Position numbers and translations under genes: made by a program | Notes under the pieces: generated by a model | The model's input: the letters and a program-made list of their open reading frames with translations, nothing else | What the model was told of the DNA's origin: nothing | Databases searched by the model: none | Shown here: one piece after another, positions 19,988 to 31,417 of the stretch | Numbering within the stretch: the first letter of the stretch is position 1 | Layout: the number at the start of each line of letters is the position of its first letter | DNA from: Gamarada debralockiae | Taxonomy: Eukaryota > Ascomycota > Leotiomycetes > Helotiales > Hyphodiscaceae | Direction of reading: 5' to 3' | Length of the DNA: 40,111 nucleotides | Assembly: GCA_002803225.1 (NCBI GenBank) | Contig: NXFV01001587.1 | Coordinates: forward strand, 1-40,111

Positions 19988-21784
19988 TCAGTGCTGGCTC
20001 CACTCAATACTATCCAGTGCAATACCCTCCTGCACGAGCTCCCAAAGTGGGCTCAACTCTCGTAAGAACGTAACTCGTTCCTGCACTGCTTTCAAAACAT
20101 AATCAATCTCGCTTTCTGTGGTGAATCGCCCGATTCCGAATCGGATACTGCTGTGTGCACTCTCGTCGCTGCTGCCGAGTGCGCGGAGGACGTAACTGGG
20201 TTCAAGGGAGGCGGATGTGCATGCACTGCCAGATGACAGGGCAATGTCTTTCAGTGCCATCAAGAGGGACTCGCCTTCGACGTAGGCGAAGGATACGTTG
20301 ACGCATCCGGGGTAGAAATGTTCTGGTGATCCGTTTTGTGTTGTGTGTTCGAGAGATAGGAGACCTTTGAGGAGTCTGTCCGAGAGCGTCTTGATTCGTT
20401 TGGAATCGTACTGAAGATGTATTAGCCAACTGCTATAACACTAATCCCATAAAATAATGTGTGAGGAGTAAAAATCAGAAGAGGTACTGTGTCTCGTCAA
20501 GGAAGCCTCAACTTGCAAGCAAGGAGATCACTAGGAAAGCCATGCATATGTAAAGTAGATCATCATGGTAATTCAAGGCGCGTAAGGAAATAAAGGGTCG
20601 AACTCACAGCAATCTCCTCTTTGGCAATCCGGCAGGCTTCCCCAAATCCAACAACCAAAGCAGGTGCAAGGGTTCCACTTCTCAATCCTCTCTCCTGACC
20701 ACCTCCACTAATGATGGGATCGATTCTGACTCTAGGCCGTCTGCGGACATAGCACGCTCCAATTCCTTTTGGTCCATAAATCTTGTGAGATGAGATAGAC
20801 ATCAGATCGATCTGCATCTTGTTGACATCTAACGGGATCTTTCCAACTGCCTGAGCACCGTCGGTGTGGAAGAAGACCTTCTTCGACCTGCAAAGCTTTC
20901 CAATCTCTTCCAAAGGCTGGATAACACCAATTTCGTTATTCACTGCCATGATGCTTACAAGAGCCGTGTCGGGTCGAATCGCAGCTTCGAGCTCGGCCAT
21001 ATCCACCAAACCGTTACTCTGCACAGGCAGGTATGTAACGTCGAATCCTTCATCCTGTAAATGCCGACAACTGTCCAGCACACACTTGTGCTCCGTTTGT
21101 GTTGTGATGATATGCCTTTTCTTTCCCGATCTGCCAAAAAACCTCGCTACACCTTTGACACTCATATTGTTGCTTTCCGTTGCGCCACTTGTGAAAATAA
21201 TCTCCTTAGGGTCGGCACCGATGATTGTCGCTATATGCTCACGAGCTTCTTCAATTGCCTTGTCGGTCTCCCATCCATACGCATGTGTTCTCGAGTGAGG
21301 GTTGCCGTAAAGTCCAGTATAAAAGGGCAACATGGCGTCCAATACTCGAGGATCTAAAGGTGTTGTGGCTTGCATATCAAGGTAAATTGGTCTTTGGCCT
21401 TCGTCCATAATGGTAGCTTGCTTGAGCACACCTATGCGATGATCAGTAAGACCGTAGTATTTTCCGGACATAAGAAGACTCACCAGCCATTGGACTCATC
21501 ATTGCATCCGCGTTTGTACTCGTTCCTGGCATAATGTGCTTTTCCGGGAGCTTTCCAGTCTCTGCAAAGAAGGCCTTCTGCTCTGCCCTGATCGCTGTAT
21601 CGACGTTGACCTGAGCATTCCCCTTTTTCGTCTCCGATACATATCCCCGCCCCGAGATCTTTTGACTTGATATGGCCGCCACTCTCGAAGCGGTAGAGTT
21701 TCTCAAAAGGCCAGCCGATGATGCAGGCTGCTTCAAGCATAGGCGCGAGGCCTGCCGCAATGAAGTAGAAGCTATATTCGACAT
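19988..21784 (-). CDS. NFS1: Mitochondrial cysteine desulfurase Nfs1
   Basis: This three-exon gene encodes 515 residues: 21484-21784, 20608-21431 and 19988-20410, with introns of 52 and 197 bp. Nfs1 is the pyridoxal-phosphate enzyme that takes sulfur from cysteine for Fe-S cluster assembly and tRNA thiolation. The first 50 or so residues are rich in Ser/Arg/Gln with few acids, as in a mitochondrial presequence. Then come [34 protein letters not shown], the cofactor-contacting His215 (TEHK), NNEIGVIQP, the PLP lysine Lys317 in [22 protein letters not shown], and the active-site loop cysteine Cys439 in [10 protein letters not shown]. The conserved C-terminus ([12 protein letters not shown]) is present. 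The length matches yeast Nfs1 (just under 500). It looks fully functional and single-copy here. Confidence 0.95.
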
Positions 21785-22333
21785 TGTGGTGTTGTTTGGA
21801 TGTCGATCTGATAAGATGGAGAAAGAGGAGGCAACTATTGATATATTTTTTGTACGCCTTTTCTCTTTACAGGCGGCCGAAGCGAGACAGGGAAGCTCTT
21901 GTGATTGGTTGGAACAAGGTTGAGCGATTACGATGATGCATGGTTGCCATTTTGACTTATGAAATCCTGAAATACCCTTTTTTTTTAAATTTTTTTTGAA
22001 TTAAGCACCAAAACAGCGACTCTTGCGGACCCAGCGGATTTCTTTATTGTGAATAAAATCATTTTCAAACCCCCTTTGGCGTTCGGGTAGACATATTGCG
22101 TAGTCAAAGGCGACAACTATTCCAAGACTTTTGGGTCTGGAGGCCAAACTCAGCCACTCTAATTCGTCGTCATCTTACATCCGGGCGCTGGTGGTGCCTG
22201 TGAGCGGCTTTTTCACGACAATCCGACTGCATCCGCCTCAACAACACTTTTACAAGAGCGCAATTACTACAAACCATAACTGCGACATTCTACTGCATCA
22301 TTTCAGCGATTTTGATAATTTTGGGAGGAGGAA
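21785..22333. promoter_or_regulatory. Divergent promoter region, nfs1 / BAR-SH3 gene
   Basis: This 549-bp region between divergent housekeeping genes contains T- and A-rich tracts near 21980-22002. No specific operator is recognised. Confidence 0.4.
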
Positions 22334-23802
22334 ATGAGCTTCAAAGGCTTCCAGAAGAGCTTGGTTCGAGTAAGCTGACCTTGGGACGGTGATGGCGGGG
22401 TCTGTCGCACGACAATGACTGACATGAGACCAGGCGCCTCAAACGTTCAAGGCCAAGTTCAACTTGGGAGAGAATACCAAAGATGCCGTCTACATTGATG
22501 CGGAGCGCCGGTTTCAAGAGCTTGAGAAGGAAACAAAGAAGCTGCATGACGAGTCCAAGAAATACTTTGAGGCTATCAATGGCATGTTAACCCACCAAAT
22601 CGAATTTTCCCAAGCCATCGCAGAGATCTACAAGCCTATATCCGGTCGAGTGTCGGATCCCGATTCGATTGTTCAGGAAGGCAATCCGGAGGGCATCCGG
22701 GCGTGTGAGGAATATGAGGCCATTGTGAAGGAACTCCAGGCGACCCTGCAGCCGGAGTTAGAGATGATCGAGACGAGAGTTATCCGACCTGCAGACGAGT
22801 TACTGGAGATTGTCAAGGTCATAAGAAAGAGTGCGACGAAACGACAACACAAGCAACTAGATTACGACCGACATCGAGCCACTCTGAAGAAGCTCCAGGA
22901 TAAGAAGGAGAAAAGCTTGAAGGACGAGAAAGCCATGTACAAAGCGGAGAACGATGTGGAACAAGCGACACAAGAGTTCAACTATTTCAACGATCTGTTG
23001 AAGGAAGAGTTACCTAAGCTCTTCACACTGGAACGCGAATTTATCCAACCACTGTTCCAATCCTTTTACTACATGCAGCTGAACATCTTCTACACCCTCC
23101 ACGAGAAGATGCAAGGCTGCGACATTGGTTACTTCAACCTGACTCTCGACGTCGAGGAGGCATTCGAGATGAAGCGGGGAGACATCAAAGAACAAGCCGA
23201 AGCCCTCTCAATCACAAAATTCAAGACGACTGGTGCAAAGCGACCTCCAGGACGACTGGGTCTTACCAGCAGCAAATTAGCCATCGAAGGACGAAAATCC
23301 GAATCCTCAGCTGGCAGTAGCAGACTGGCTATTGAGTCAGGGAAGGTCTCATCTCCAACACGACGCTTAACACAAGACTTCAGCGAGACACCGCCCCCAC
23401 CATATTCCAGCCAACTATCACCAAACAGCGCCGAGACGAGTATCATGCGCGCGAACTCGACTGGAGGAACGTGGGGAGATGCAGCGAAAAAGAAAGGAGC
23501 TGCCCCTCCACCCCCAAAGCCTAAGCCGTCGAGGTTGAGTGGCGTGCCCGCTGCAGAAACGGTAACTGCTTTGTACGACTATGAGGCTCAGGCGGAAGGA
23601 GATCTTAGTTTCACCACTGGAGATGTGATTGAGATTGTTACGAGGACGAATAATGAGAATGAGTGGTGGGAGGGAAAGCTCAATGGGAAGCAGGGTCAAT
23701 TCCCAGGTATGTTTCTTTGCTTTTGGCGGGTATCGACGGTTTAAGCGTTAAAAACGATCTTCTGACTTGTTTTTTTTAGGAAATTACGTGAAGCTTGGGT
23801 AG
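22334..23802 (+). CDS. BAR-SH3 membrane-curvature protein (Rvs167/Hob1 type)
   Basis: This three-exon gene encodes 443 residues: 22334-22369, 22434-23706 and 23780-23802. The first exon gives MSFKGFQKSLVR and continues APQTFKAKFNLGE, the amphipathic N-terminal helix usual for amphiphysin-like proteins. The BAR domain (about 15-245) is a long, highly charged coiled-coil block ending near HEKMQGCDIGYF. A Pro/Ser-rich linker (about 255-380) includes ETPPPPYSS and GAAPPPPKPKPSR. The SH3 domain closes the protein (about 384-443) with the ALYDYEAQAEGDLSF motif, NEWWEG and GQFPGNYVKL, the last residues lying on the tiny third exon. The yeast and fission-yeast relatives act at actin patches during endocytosis. 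Not an uncertain family; the exact orthologue name in this species is unknown. Confidence 0.93.
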
Positions 23803-24976
23803 AGGAAGAGACATTTATCCGTCTATTGTCAAGCCGCGTGGGGAAGCTATTCGCTTCTCTTATGTTGCGAAGTAGCCGCGGTCTAATAAGAAGGTCCCGC
23901 ATACGGGAATGAGCACGGGGCATTCAGATTACAGTAGCATGTAATGCCGATGACATTTCAACTAAACCTGCTATCTTATCTTCGCAGCGGTGTCTTTTCT
24001 GTAGCGCCAGTGCCGTCACAACAACTCCCTCATACATTATCTCTAGTGGACGTACACCATCACATGGCCAAATCACATGTCTTCCGCCCCCTGCAATTAT
24101 TTTCAATCCTCCGAATCGATGTGCTGGCAAGGCAAACACTTGAAAGTGGGGTAACAGATGAGGCAGATGAGGCAGACAAGGCGAACCGATTGCCGCACCC
24201 AACAATCAGGAACAGAGCCGCATCTTCCCCCATCTTACCCGTTTTCGATCTGCTATCTTTAATCCAAGTTCTTCAGCCTCCTGCTACCCTGTGTCAATAA
24301 ATGTCTTCTTCCACACTCTTCGTAGCTACCGCTGGCATTGGCTGAGTGAAGGAACACAGTTGCAGGTGATTTTCAATACATGCAGTGCCCAAAGCTTTCT
24401 ACCCGTTGAGCTGCAGCTGCAGTGTACCGTATCTAACCATGTCTTACGCCCAGCTGTGGTGAATGCGGTCTGAGTGCTCAGAATGTGGTACCACGGGTCA
24501 TTAGGTGTGGTCCACATTCTGTGAGTCTGTTAGGGGTAAGAAAATCTGCCTTATGGAGCATGGTTCTTTAGGTCAATATTGCACCACTTCAGAGAGAATT
24601 AACAGGTCGGAACCGGTGTATCTGCAGGCCCAAGCACTTATAACACGTGTCCGAAATGGTCACCGGAAATGCAACAAAGGGTGTCGCACATGCATGGACA
24701 TGTAGTCGTGCAGCAGCAGAGGGGTCATTGCTGAGCTGCTTGTATATCGTAACACACAATCCAGACTTTGGTTCGATCCTATTTTGAGATATGCGCTCAA
24801 AGTTAAAGAGATGAAGTCAATAGCAAGTACAGAGCAAGATGATCCACCCCTCAAGGCCTTTCAAATCTTGGTCCCCTCAGCGAATTCTGCGCTGTTAAAG
24901 CCGCAGACTGCAACAGCGCACTAATGAACAACACATTTGATTGAATGCGCCCTCCACCAAAGAAGAAGATACCTCC
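23803..24976. other. Intergenic region with one imperfect inverted repeat
   Basis: About 1.2 kb lie between convergent genes. No gene or tRNA was seen; a TTCGATC near 24775 is not flanked by T-arm pairing. A hairpin-capable repeat sits at 24480-24520 (listed separately). Confidence 0.4.
24480..24520. repeat. Short inverted repeat
   Basis: The left arm AGAATGTGGTACCAC (24480-24494) pairs with the right arm GTGGTCCACATTCT (24507-24520), with one unpaired base and a 12-nt loop. It could be a terminator hairpin, a MITE remnant or chance. Confidence 0.4.
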
Positions 24977-27289
24977 TCATTCCTCTTTTCGAGGTAGTCC
25001 AAAGTAAAATCCAGACCCAATATCCCTATACATCGCCTTTTCAATCCACGCCCAGCTTCTACTCTGTGGCCCCACCCCCTCTTCCTTTGCCAATGCTACA
25101 TCTACCTCTACCTTTGCATCACCGGCCTGTATCAGCGGCGTAAATTTTTGCTTCCCTTTCCCCTTTCTATCCATCGTAACTGTCCTATCCGCTTCATGCA
25201 CATCAACATACCCACTGCTCTTTCCAATCTCCCCTTCTTCATCCATGTGTCCTTTAGCCCTCCCATCAATATGTGGTCCTTCACCCACACCTTTTCGTGA
25301 TAAACCACCCCACCTCTTCAAACCCACCAATTTCATAGCGGGATCGAAACCGATAAACACGATCGCTTGCGGCTTATCGTAACCTCCCGTAACATACACC
25401 AAGCTCCTCTCATCTGCCGTCCCCTGCACATTACCCAAATGACTCGGCGGATTTAACAACCTGTACACTTCATCCAAATCGGTGTCCGGGCATTCAGGAT
25501 CTTGCGCAGGGGGCCAATACACAATCGGCTGCTCGCGATACATCTCCTTCAACGCCGTTCTAAGATCAGGATTGGGTGGACGCAATAACCCGCTCTTAAC
25601 GCCTGAGTTGTAGGTAAGGGGCGGGCCGAGCTTTCGCGAGCCGGCGCGTAGTCGCAGCCGCTGTGTGCCTTGCCAATCGGTTGGCAATGGGTCATCGACC
25701 AGATCGAGATAAGTGTTTGCTGAGGTGTGGTAGTGACGTACGCGAGATTTGGCGAGCGTGAAGGTTGGTTTGTGAGATCCGTCATTGCCGGGGTGCGTAT
25801 TCTGTGGTAGGCGCGGAGGTGGCCGGATATGATGCGGATTATCGTCTGGGCGGAGGAGTCGTAGAATCGGATCGTCGGGTAGGGTGCTGAGATCGTGGTG
25901 GTGAGCCTTTGTGCTGGTGGGTGAGGAGGCGATCGAGGGAGCTGTTTGAAGGGCTGAAGAGGTACTTGCAGAGGATGAGGATGAGGCTGTGGAGAAGACT
26001 GTCGCAGTTGAGGATGTTGACGCAGAGGTGAGGCTGGACGTAGACGAGAATGCCGAAGTGGAAGCGGAAGCGATGGATCCGGCTTGTGAGTACGCAAAGT
26101 CCAACTCATCGTCCTTGCAGAGATCTGGAAAGATGATTGCCGTCGTATAGTATGTAATCTGACTCCTGCTGGATCCTAGGTACCATTCTTTGCGCGATTC
26201 GACTATTTTCAGCTCTCCGGTGCTCTCGTCTTCGTCCAGACGAAGACTTGTCCATCTGTCGTCGATAGGGCCCTCCTGGTGTTGCCGTCTCCACATACTG
26301 CTGTCCTCGGTCTTTTCCAATAATTCCTTGCAGGGACATGCAAGAGGAAATCGGATACAGTGATAGAAGGAGGTCCAGTCTATCTCTTCGACTTCGAAGG
26401 ATGTCTGGTTGGATAGGGCATAGAAATGCTCTCTATAGAATTCAAAGCAAATCGTTGAGCCAATTTCAGAGCCTACCATGTCTGGCAGGTGTACCTTTTG
26501 AGGGAACCACTTGCCCCTTTTAAAGTCGAAGCCGTGAATTACCCATTTTTTGTAGCCATCAGTTCCAATTTCTGAATGAGTTCCATAGTAGAGATATCTT
26601 CTGTTATGGCGGACGAAGATCTTGTCGGTAGAGTCCAAGTCTTCTGAAACCAAAATTCGTCTGGTATTTTTATTGAAGGCAATTAACCATGCCGTTGGAT
26701 CAGCGCCTGACGATTTGTAGAGGCATGATATTATGTTGTCGGAGTAATATAAGATTTGGAATACTCCTCTGCTATTATCTTCAATATCTTTCAAAGCCTG
26801 AGTGAGCAATCCTGGAATACTGATGACAGTTTCATGTTGTCCAGAATTATGGAGGTCCAGTACTCTTACTCGGTCATCAAGAGTGTAGCATAAAACGCCT
26901 TCGCAATAGAGGAATGCATCTCCAAGCCCAACGGTGGCCACAATGTACGGTTGCGCCGTGGCTAGGGCCTCGCGCCTCTTAGCTGCACGTCTCAGAGCTG
27001 CTGCATTGCCACCGCCGGCTGTCATCGCCGCCTTTGCTTCATTGGAGAACCGAATTTTCGTCTGCACGTTCTGTCAGCAGCTGAAAATCTGATATCTGAC
27101 TGTGTCGTGAGGACACATGACCAGAGTTTGTAGATCTCTTACCTGTACGACCGATTTAGAGATGCTTTCTTCTGTATGCAGATACTGGAAGAATTTGCAT
27201 GACCGGCCCAAGTTCACAACATCATCGAAATCGACATTTGATACAATATTGGACAGTACCTCGTAAGGTAACGTAATCAGTCCCTTCAT
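24977..27289 (-). CDS. F-box protein with long C-terminal region
   Basis: This is a two-exon gene of 746 residues: 27143-27289 and 24977-27070, with a 72-bp intron (gtaaga...ctgacag). The N-terminus MKGLITLPYEVLSNIVSNVDFDDVVNLGRSCKFF is an F-box (about 4-45), the Skp1-binding motif of SCF ubiquitin ligases, so a substrate-recruiting role is expected. The body (about 85-400) may form a beta-rich fold (repeated short strands such as VRVLDLHN, AWLIAFNKNTRR), perhaps a propeller, but no named repeat is recognised. A long Ser/Thr/Ala run (about 400-460) is low complexity and likely disordered. The substrate is unknown. A minus-strand open frame further upstream (to 27644) overlaps in another frame and has no motif. 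Confidence 0.8.
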
Positions 27290-29664
27290 TAGACCGTTCC
27301 GCAGAAGCGGAAACTTTATTCTCTAACATGAAGGTGTTGTCAATATTTATGATCGTCTCAACTGCGAAAACAAGGTATTTCTTATTGAGAAAGGAAGCAG
27401 AATATAGAGCTGACCAGAATTTATCTTTGGGGGTAGTGAACACGTGATCATTGGAAATGAGGCGGGCGATGAAAGATTGGATATGAGGCTGCGCGTGGTA
27501 CGTGTATCTTTTATGCTGTGAAGGAAAGAGCCTCAAAAGCAGAGCCTCAAGTACCCCCCCCGTACCCCTGCAGGCCGCACTAGGAATTCCGCCTGAGACA
27601 TCATTTCGGCGGCATGGGACAAACGAAAAATAGACCCAGTCCATGCTGGAAGCCGGTGGACTGACTAAGTTTACTAGGTAGCACTAATTATAAATCGTGG
27701 ACTGTTAAGTTTGCTGGGGATTGGGAAGTTACCGAAAGAGCCGTTTCACAGGGCAAGCTGCAACAGAGCGGCACAGTTCATTGGTGAGGCTCTGTTGTGC
27801 CGCGACTTTGCCCTAGTCGCGCAGGAATTAGTGGGGCACCCCACCAATCATGACACGTCAGCAATATTGGTGCTTTGACTGAGGCTCTGCGGTCGTCATC
27901 ACGTAATTCCCCCAAAACGCGTTGGGCAGTCGAAGACCCCCCCTCAACTTCCGATAGACAGTAAATCCCTCATGAGGCTCTAATGCGATCAATCAGAAAT
28001 CGCTTTCGTCCTATTGATCGAGGCGACGTATCGAAAATAATTCTTCTGCCACCCCATGACGATCCCTTGTTTCCAAACTCATTTGGTTGTGTGACGTTTT
28101 GGGCCTATGGCGAGGCTGTCCCCTTGATTGAGTCCACACTATGCATGCTACTGACACGAACCCATGTCCGCATGCATATTACAGCCTTTACTCCATACAT
28201 AGAGCCCCTCCATTTTGGTGAGGCTGTAGGGTAGGACTGTCACTGGCCAGTGGCAGCGTCTACGCCCCGTTCCTTACCAGTGTTACACGGTTCATTCGGA
28301 TTTTCCGGTCCTCCAGCTCAACCGGTGGACCGTTGGGCTGCGTAAATTCACAATCATGTTATTAGCGACGCTGCATCTCGATGCGATTAATAGCATCTAC
28401 TTCAGGCCAGATGCTCGATCCTGTGCCGCTTCCTTGCGGCCGACGGCTTTTTAAATCGGAAGGGCAGAATCCTTCGTCCTTTTTGAGGAAGTGATAACGA
28501 CGAATTCGTTGCATACACTAAGGTAATGCAGGAATACTTCCCCGCAATCTCCTCGCCGAATGAGAGGTGATGGGTACCACACTGAACAGGCACTAACTCC
28601 GGACGAGGCTCTTGCAGTGAGCGATATCCAGCAGTAAGGGAGAACTTGTGTGGCTCAATCACCAGGTGATCGAAATCTGCTGCGGAGTCTGCAGAAGCCG
28701 AGAAATCGAATTGAGACATGGCTGCATATGTCAAGCTCGTATCCTGTCAGCTCGCAAAATCAAGACAGGTGTGTGTGGTTCGATGCGGCTCAACGATGTG
28801 ACGAGAACTTTTTCCGATGAGTCTGCAGGCTCCCGGCAGTTTGGAGCTGGACAACAACAGATGGCAACATGCGATTGTCGACAAGAGCGAAGCCTCCGTG
28901 CTTCAATTTTGACTGGTCTGTGACGGAAGTGGCTACACTGTGTCTGATAGTCCAAGCTCAAAAGAATTAATTAGAATGTTCAAGACGAGACGTAAGCAGC
29001 ATGCAACTTAACACAAATAGGTGCACTCGATAAAAATGGAAAACGACGAAGAGCGGACGACCTTGATTCGCTCGACCGCGCGAAGAAACATCCTGAAGTT
29101 GAACTGAGCCTCATTCGATGCAGTTGGACCGAACAGGAGCAAGTACGGAACTACAGAGTGTTGAGAGTTGAAGTTGGGAGAAAGAGGAAGAGGAAAAGAG
29201 ACGGGTAAAAACTCGGAGAATGAAATAGCGGATCCAAAGGGGAAGCGCCCGAGAAGGTGTCCTTCCATAGGCCTTGTAAGAACTTAGCTTCCTCCCGCCA
29301 AGTTGTTCCAATTATGTTTGAACATTTTAACACCCTCATAAATTGGGATCCTTTTAGCAAATGGATCAACTTCTCCTCGATGAAGGCATAAAAACTGTTT
29401 CTCCGTCCGTCTCCTCTCGAGTCATTCAGTCGAGCCAAGGAGACTAGAACGCATAGGCGTCCGGAAATCCGAACAGAAAGGGTTTAGATTCGAAAAATGC
29501 CAGAAAACGCATCATCGGCCAGCTTCATCGGGCAATCGATGGCAAAGGTGAAGAGGTAAAGATGGAGCCCAAGAGTAGGTCCACAAGAGCTCACTTTATA
29601 TAAAAATGTGCTTCTCGTTTCATTACACAGCCTCAGCTCAGGTAAGTCAAAAGCAATTAAAGCC
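27290..29664. other. Long intergenic region with a recurrent GAGGCTCT word
   Basis: This stretch of 2.4 kb is the upstream region of the F-box gene on one side and of the MFS gene on the other. I find no convincing gene. Open frames at 27983-28234 (+), 28402-28734 (-) and 29151-29438 (-) show no family motif. The octamer GAGGCTCT (either strand) recurs six times between 27527 and 28612 with two GAGGCTGT variants. A perfect 7-bp hairpin CGCGACT...AGTCGCG occurs near 27801-27821. The region may contain a decayed repeat. Confidence 0.45.
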
Positions 29665-31263
29665 ATGGGACGCCTGAAGAACTTCCTCAACGGCGAGCGC
29701 GTCGACCCGACCTCTCCCCCACCATACCTCCTCAAAATCCGCTCCTCGAAATGGTTCATCCTCTCGACAATCTGCATAGCAGTCTTCACCGACATATTCC
29801 TCTACGGCATCATCGTACCCGTTCTTCCATTCGCCTTGTCGGAACGAGCTGGTGTACCAGAATCTTCGGTTCAAAGCTGGATCGCTGTGCTCCTGGCTGT
29901 CTATGGAGCTGCGCTTCTGGTTTGCAGTCCTTTCGCGGGATGGTACGCGGATAGATCTTCGAGCAGGCGGCTGCCGTTGCTTATTGGACTGTTCGCGTTA
30001 GGTGGCGCAACGGTTATGCTGTGTCTCGCGCGCAACGTTGCACTGCTTGTCGTGGGACGGGTTCTTCAAGGATTCAGTGCGGCGATTGTGTGGACTGTGG
30101 GACAAGCACTTCTGGTTGATACTGTTGGACAGAAGGAGATTGGGGAGACATTGGGATGGGTCAGTCTGAGCTTGAGCATTGGGATTCTTCTGGCACCATT
30201 GCTCGGAGGATTGGTCTACAACGGTGCGGGGTATTACGCGGTATATTATATGGCATTTGGATTGATCGCCTTGGATATCGTCCTTCGACTAGCCTTGATC
30301 GAGAAAAAGATTGCCCGGCAATGGGACGTAGATGAGGCTGAGGAGTCGGAAAGAATATCGGATGAGGGGCAGCAAGCCAATAGGCATGACGATATCGAAG
30401 AGAAACCAGAAGAGACCCCCCCGAATCTATCATCTTTTAGCCACCTTGATGAGAAGCCAAGAATCGCAAGTCCAACCCCAGACCCTCGAAGCTCCCAGCA
30501 AAGCCCAACGAAGAACAACACCTCACCTCCTGCAGTTCGACCACCATCCAAGTACCCACCAGTTCTCACACTCCTCACCTCTCGCCGCCTCTTGGCCGCA
30601 CTATGGGGCTGCATCGTCCAAGGTTCCCTCATGACAGCATTCGATTCCGTAATCCCTCTTTTCGTCCAGCAAACCTTCCACTGGAACTCCATCGGCGCCG
30701 GTCTCGTCTTCCTCGCAATCTTCTTGCCCTCATTCCTCTCGCCCATTATCGGCTGGACATCCGACCGCTACGGACCACGCTGGCTCGCAGTCTCTGGTTT
30801 TATATTCGCCATCCCCTTCTGGATCCTGCTACGCCTCGTCACTCACGATTCCCTTGGCCAGAAAGTCCTTTTATGTGCTCTTTTGTCACTCATTGGTGTG
30901 GCTTTGACGTTAGTGATGCCACCGCTGATGGCGGAGATTACGTATGTGGTTGAGGCAAAAGAGAAGCAGCGTCCAGGGAGATACGGGACTGCTGGTGCTT
31001 ATGCTCAAGCTTATGGACTGTTTGTAATGGCTTTCGCGGCCGGCACGTTGATAGGACCTGTTTGGGCAGGATATGTGAGGGATGAAGCTGGATGGGGGAC
31101 GATGTCTTGGTCTTTAGGACTCTTCAGTTTCGCGGGAGCTGTTCCTTGTGCGATATGGACAGGAGGGTTGATCACTCAGAAGAACGCAAAGACAGGGGAT
31201 GAGAGGGCAATCGGTGGACCGCCTATTGGTGAGAGGAGAACAGAGGGGAACAATGCTGTTTGA
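29665..31263 (+). CDS. Major facilitator superfamily transporter (12 helices)
   Basis: This is a 532-residue single-exon MFS protein. Helix 1 carries FTDIFLYGIIVPVLPF. The loop 2-3 motif is GWYADRSSSRRLPLL and its second-half echo is GWTSDRYGPRWLAV. Helix 5 has the antiporter-type motif GILLAPLLGGLVYNGAGYY. A long hydrophilic central loop (about 210-295, Glu/Ser/Pro-rich) separates the two six-helix halves. The layout is that of the DHA1/vesicular-amine-transporter-like group; an export role is likely, substrate unknown. I start at ATG 29665 (MGRLKNFLNGE), because the 19 upstream codons lack an ATG and include a gtaagt donor-like site at 29642. Confidence 0.87.
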   Translation: MGRLKNFLNGERVDPTSPPPYLLKIRSSKWFILSTICIAVFTDIFLYGIIVPVLPFALSERAGVPESSVQSWIAVLLAVYGAALLVCSPFAGWYADRSSSRRLPLLIGLFALGGATVMLCLARNVALLVVGRVLQGFSAAIVWTVGQALLVDTVGQKEIGETLGWVSLSLSIGILLAPLLGGLVYNGAGYYAVYYMAFGLIALDIVLRLALIEKKIARQWDVDEAEESERISDEGQQANRHDDIEEKPEETPPNLSSFSHLDEKPRIASPTPDPRSSQQSPTKNNTSPPAVRPPSKYPPVLTLLTSRRLLAALWGCIVQGSLMTAFDSVIPLFVQQTFHWNSIGAGLVFLAIFLPSFLSPIIGWTSDRYGPRWLAVSGFIFAIPFWILLRLVTHDSLGQKVLLCALLSLIGVALTLVMPPLMAEITYVVEAKEKQRPGRYGTAGAYAQAYGLFVMAFAAGTLIGPVWAGYVRDEAGWGTMSWSLGLFSFAGAVPCAIWTGGLITQKNAKTGDERAIGGPPIGERRTEGNNAV

Positions 31264-31417
31264 TGGTTTTTGAGCGAGCATCTTTGCATATTTGGAGTTT
31301 GGGGGCATAGCATAGCATGACATGATGATGCGATCACGGCCAAATCTTCACTCTGAAGGGCACATACTTCACTCATGGTATATAATGAATTGAGATGGTT
31401 GATAAAGATTTTTTGGA

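Noticed and set aside
24771..24781. GGTTCGATCCT resembling a tRNA T-arm
   Set aside because: The flanks do not pair as a T-stem and no acceptor, D or anticodon arm could be built around it.
27222..27644. 140-codon minus-strand open frame upstream of the F-box gene
   Set aside because: Overlaps the first F-box exon in another frame and shows no motif.
28402..28734. 110-codon minus-strand open frame
   Set aside because: Could be a small gene but has no motif, no visible introns and no supporting context; left within the intergenic entry.
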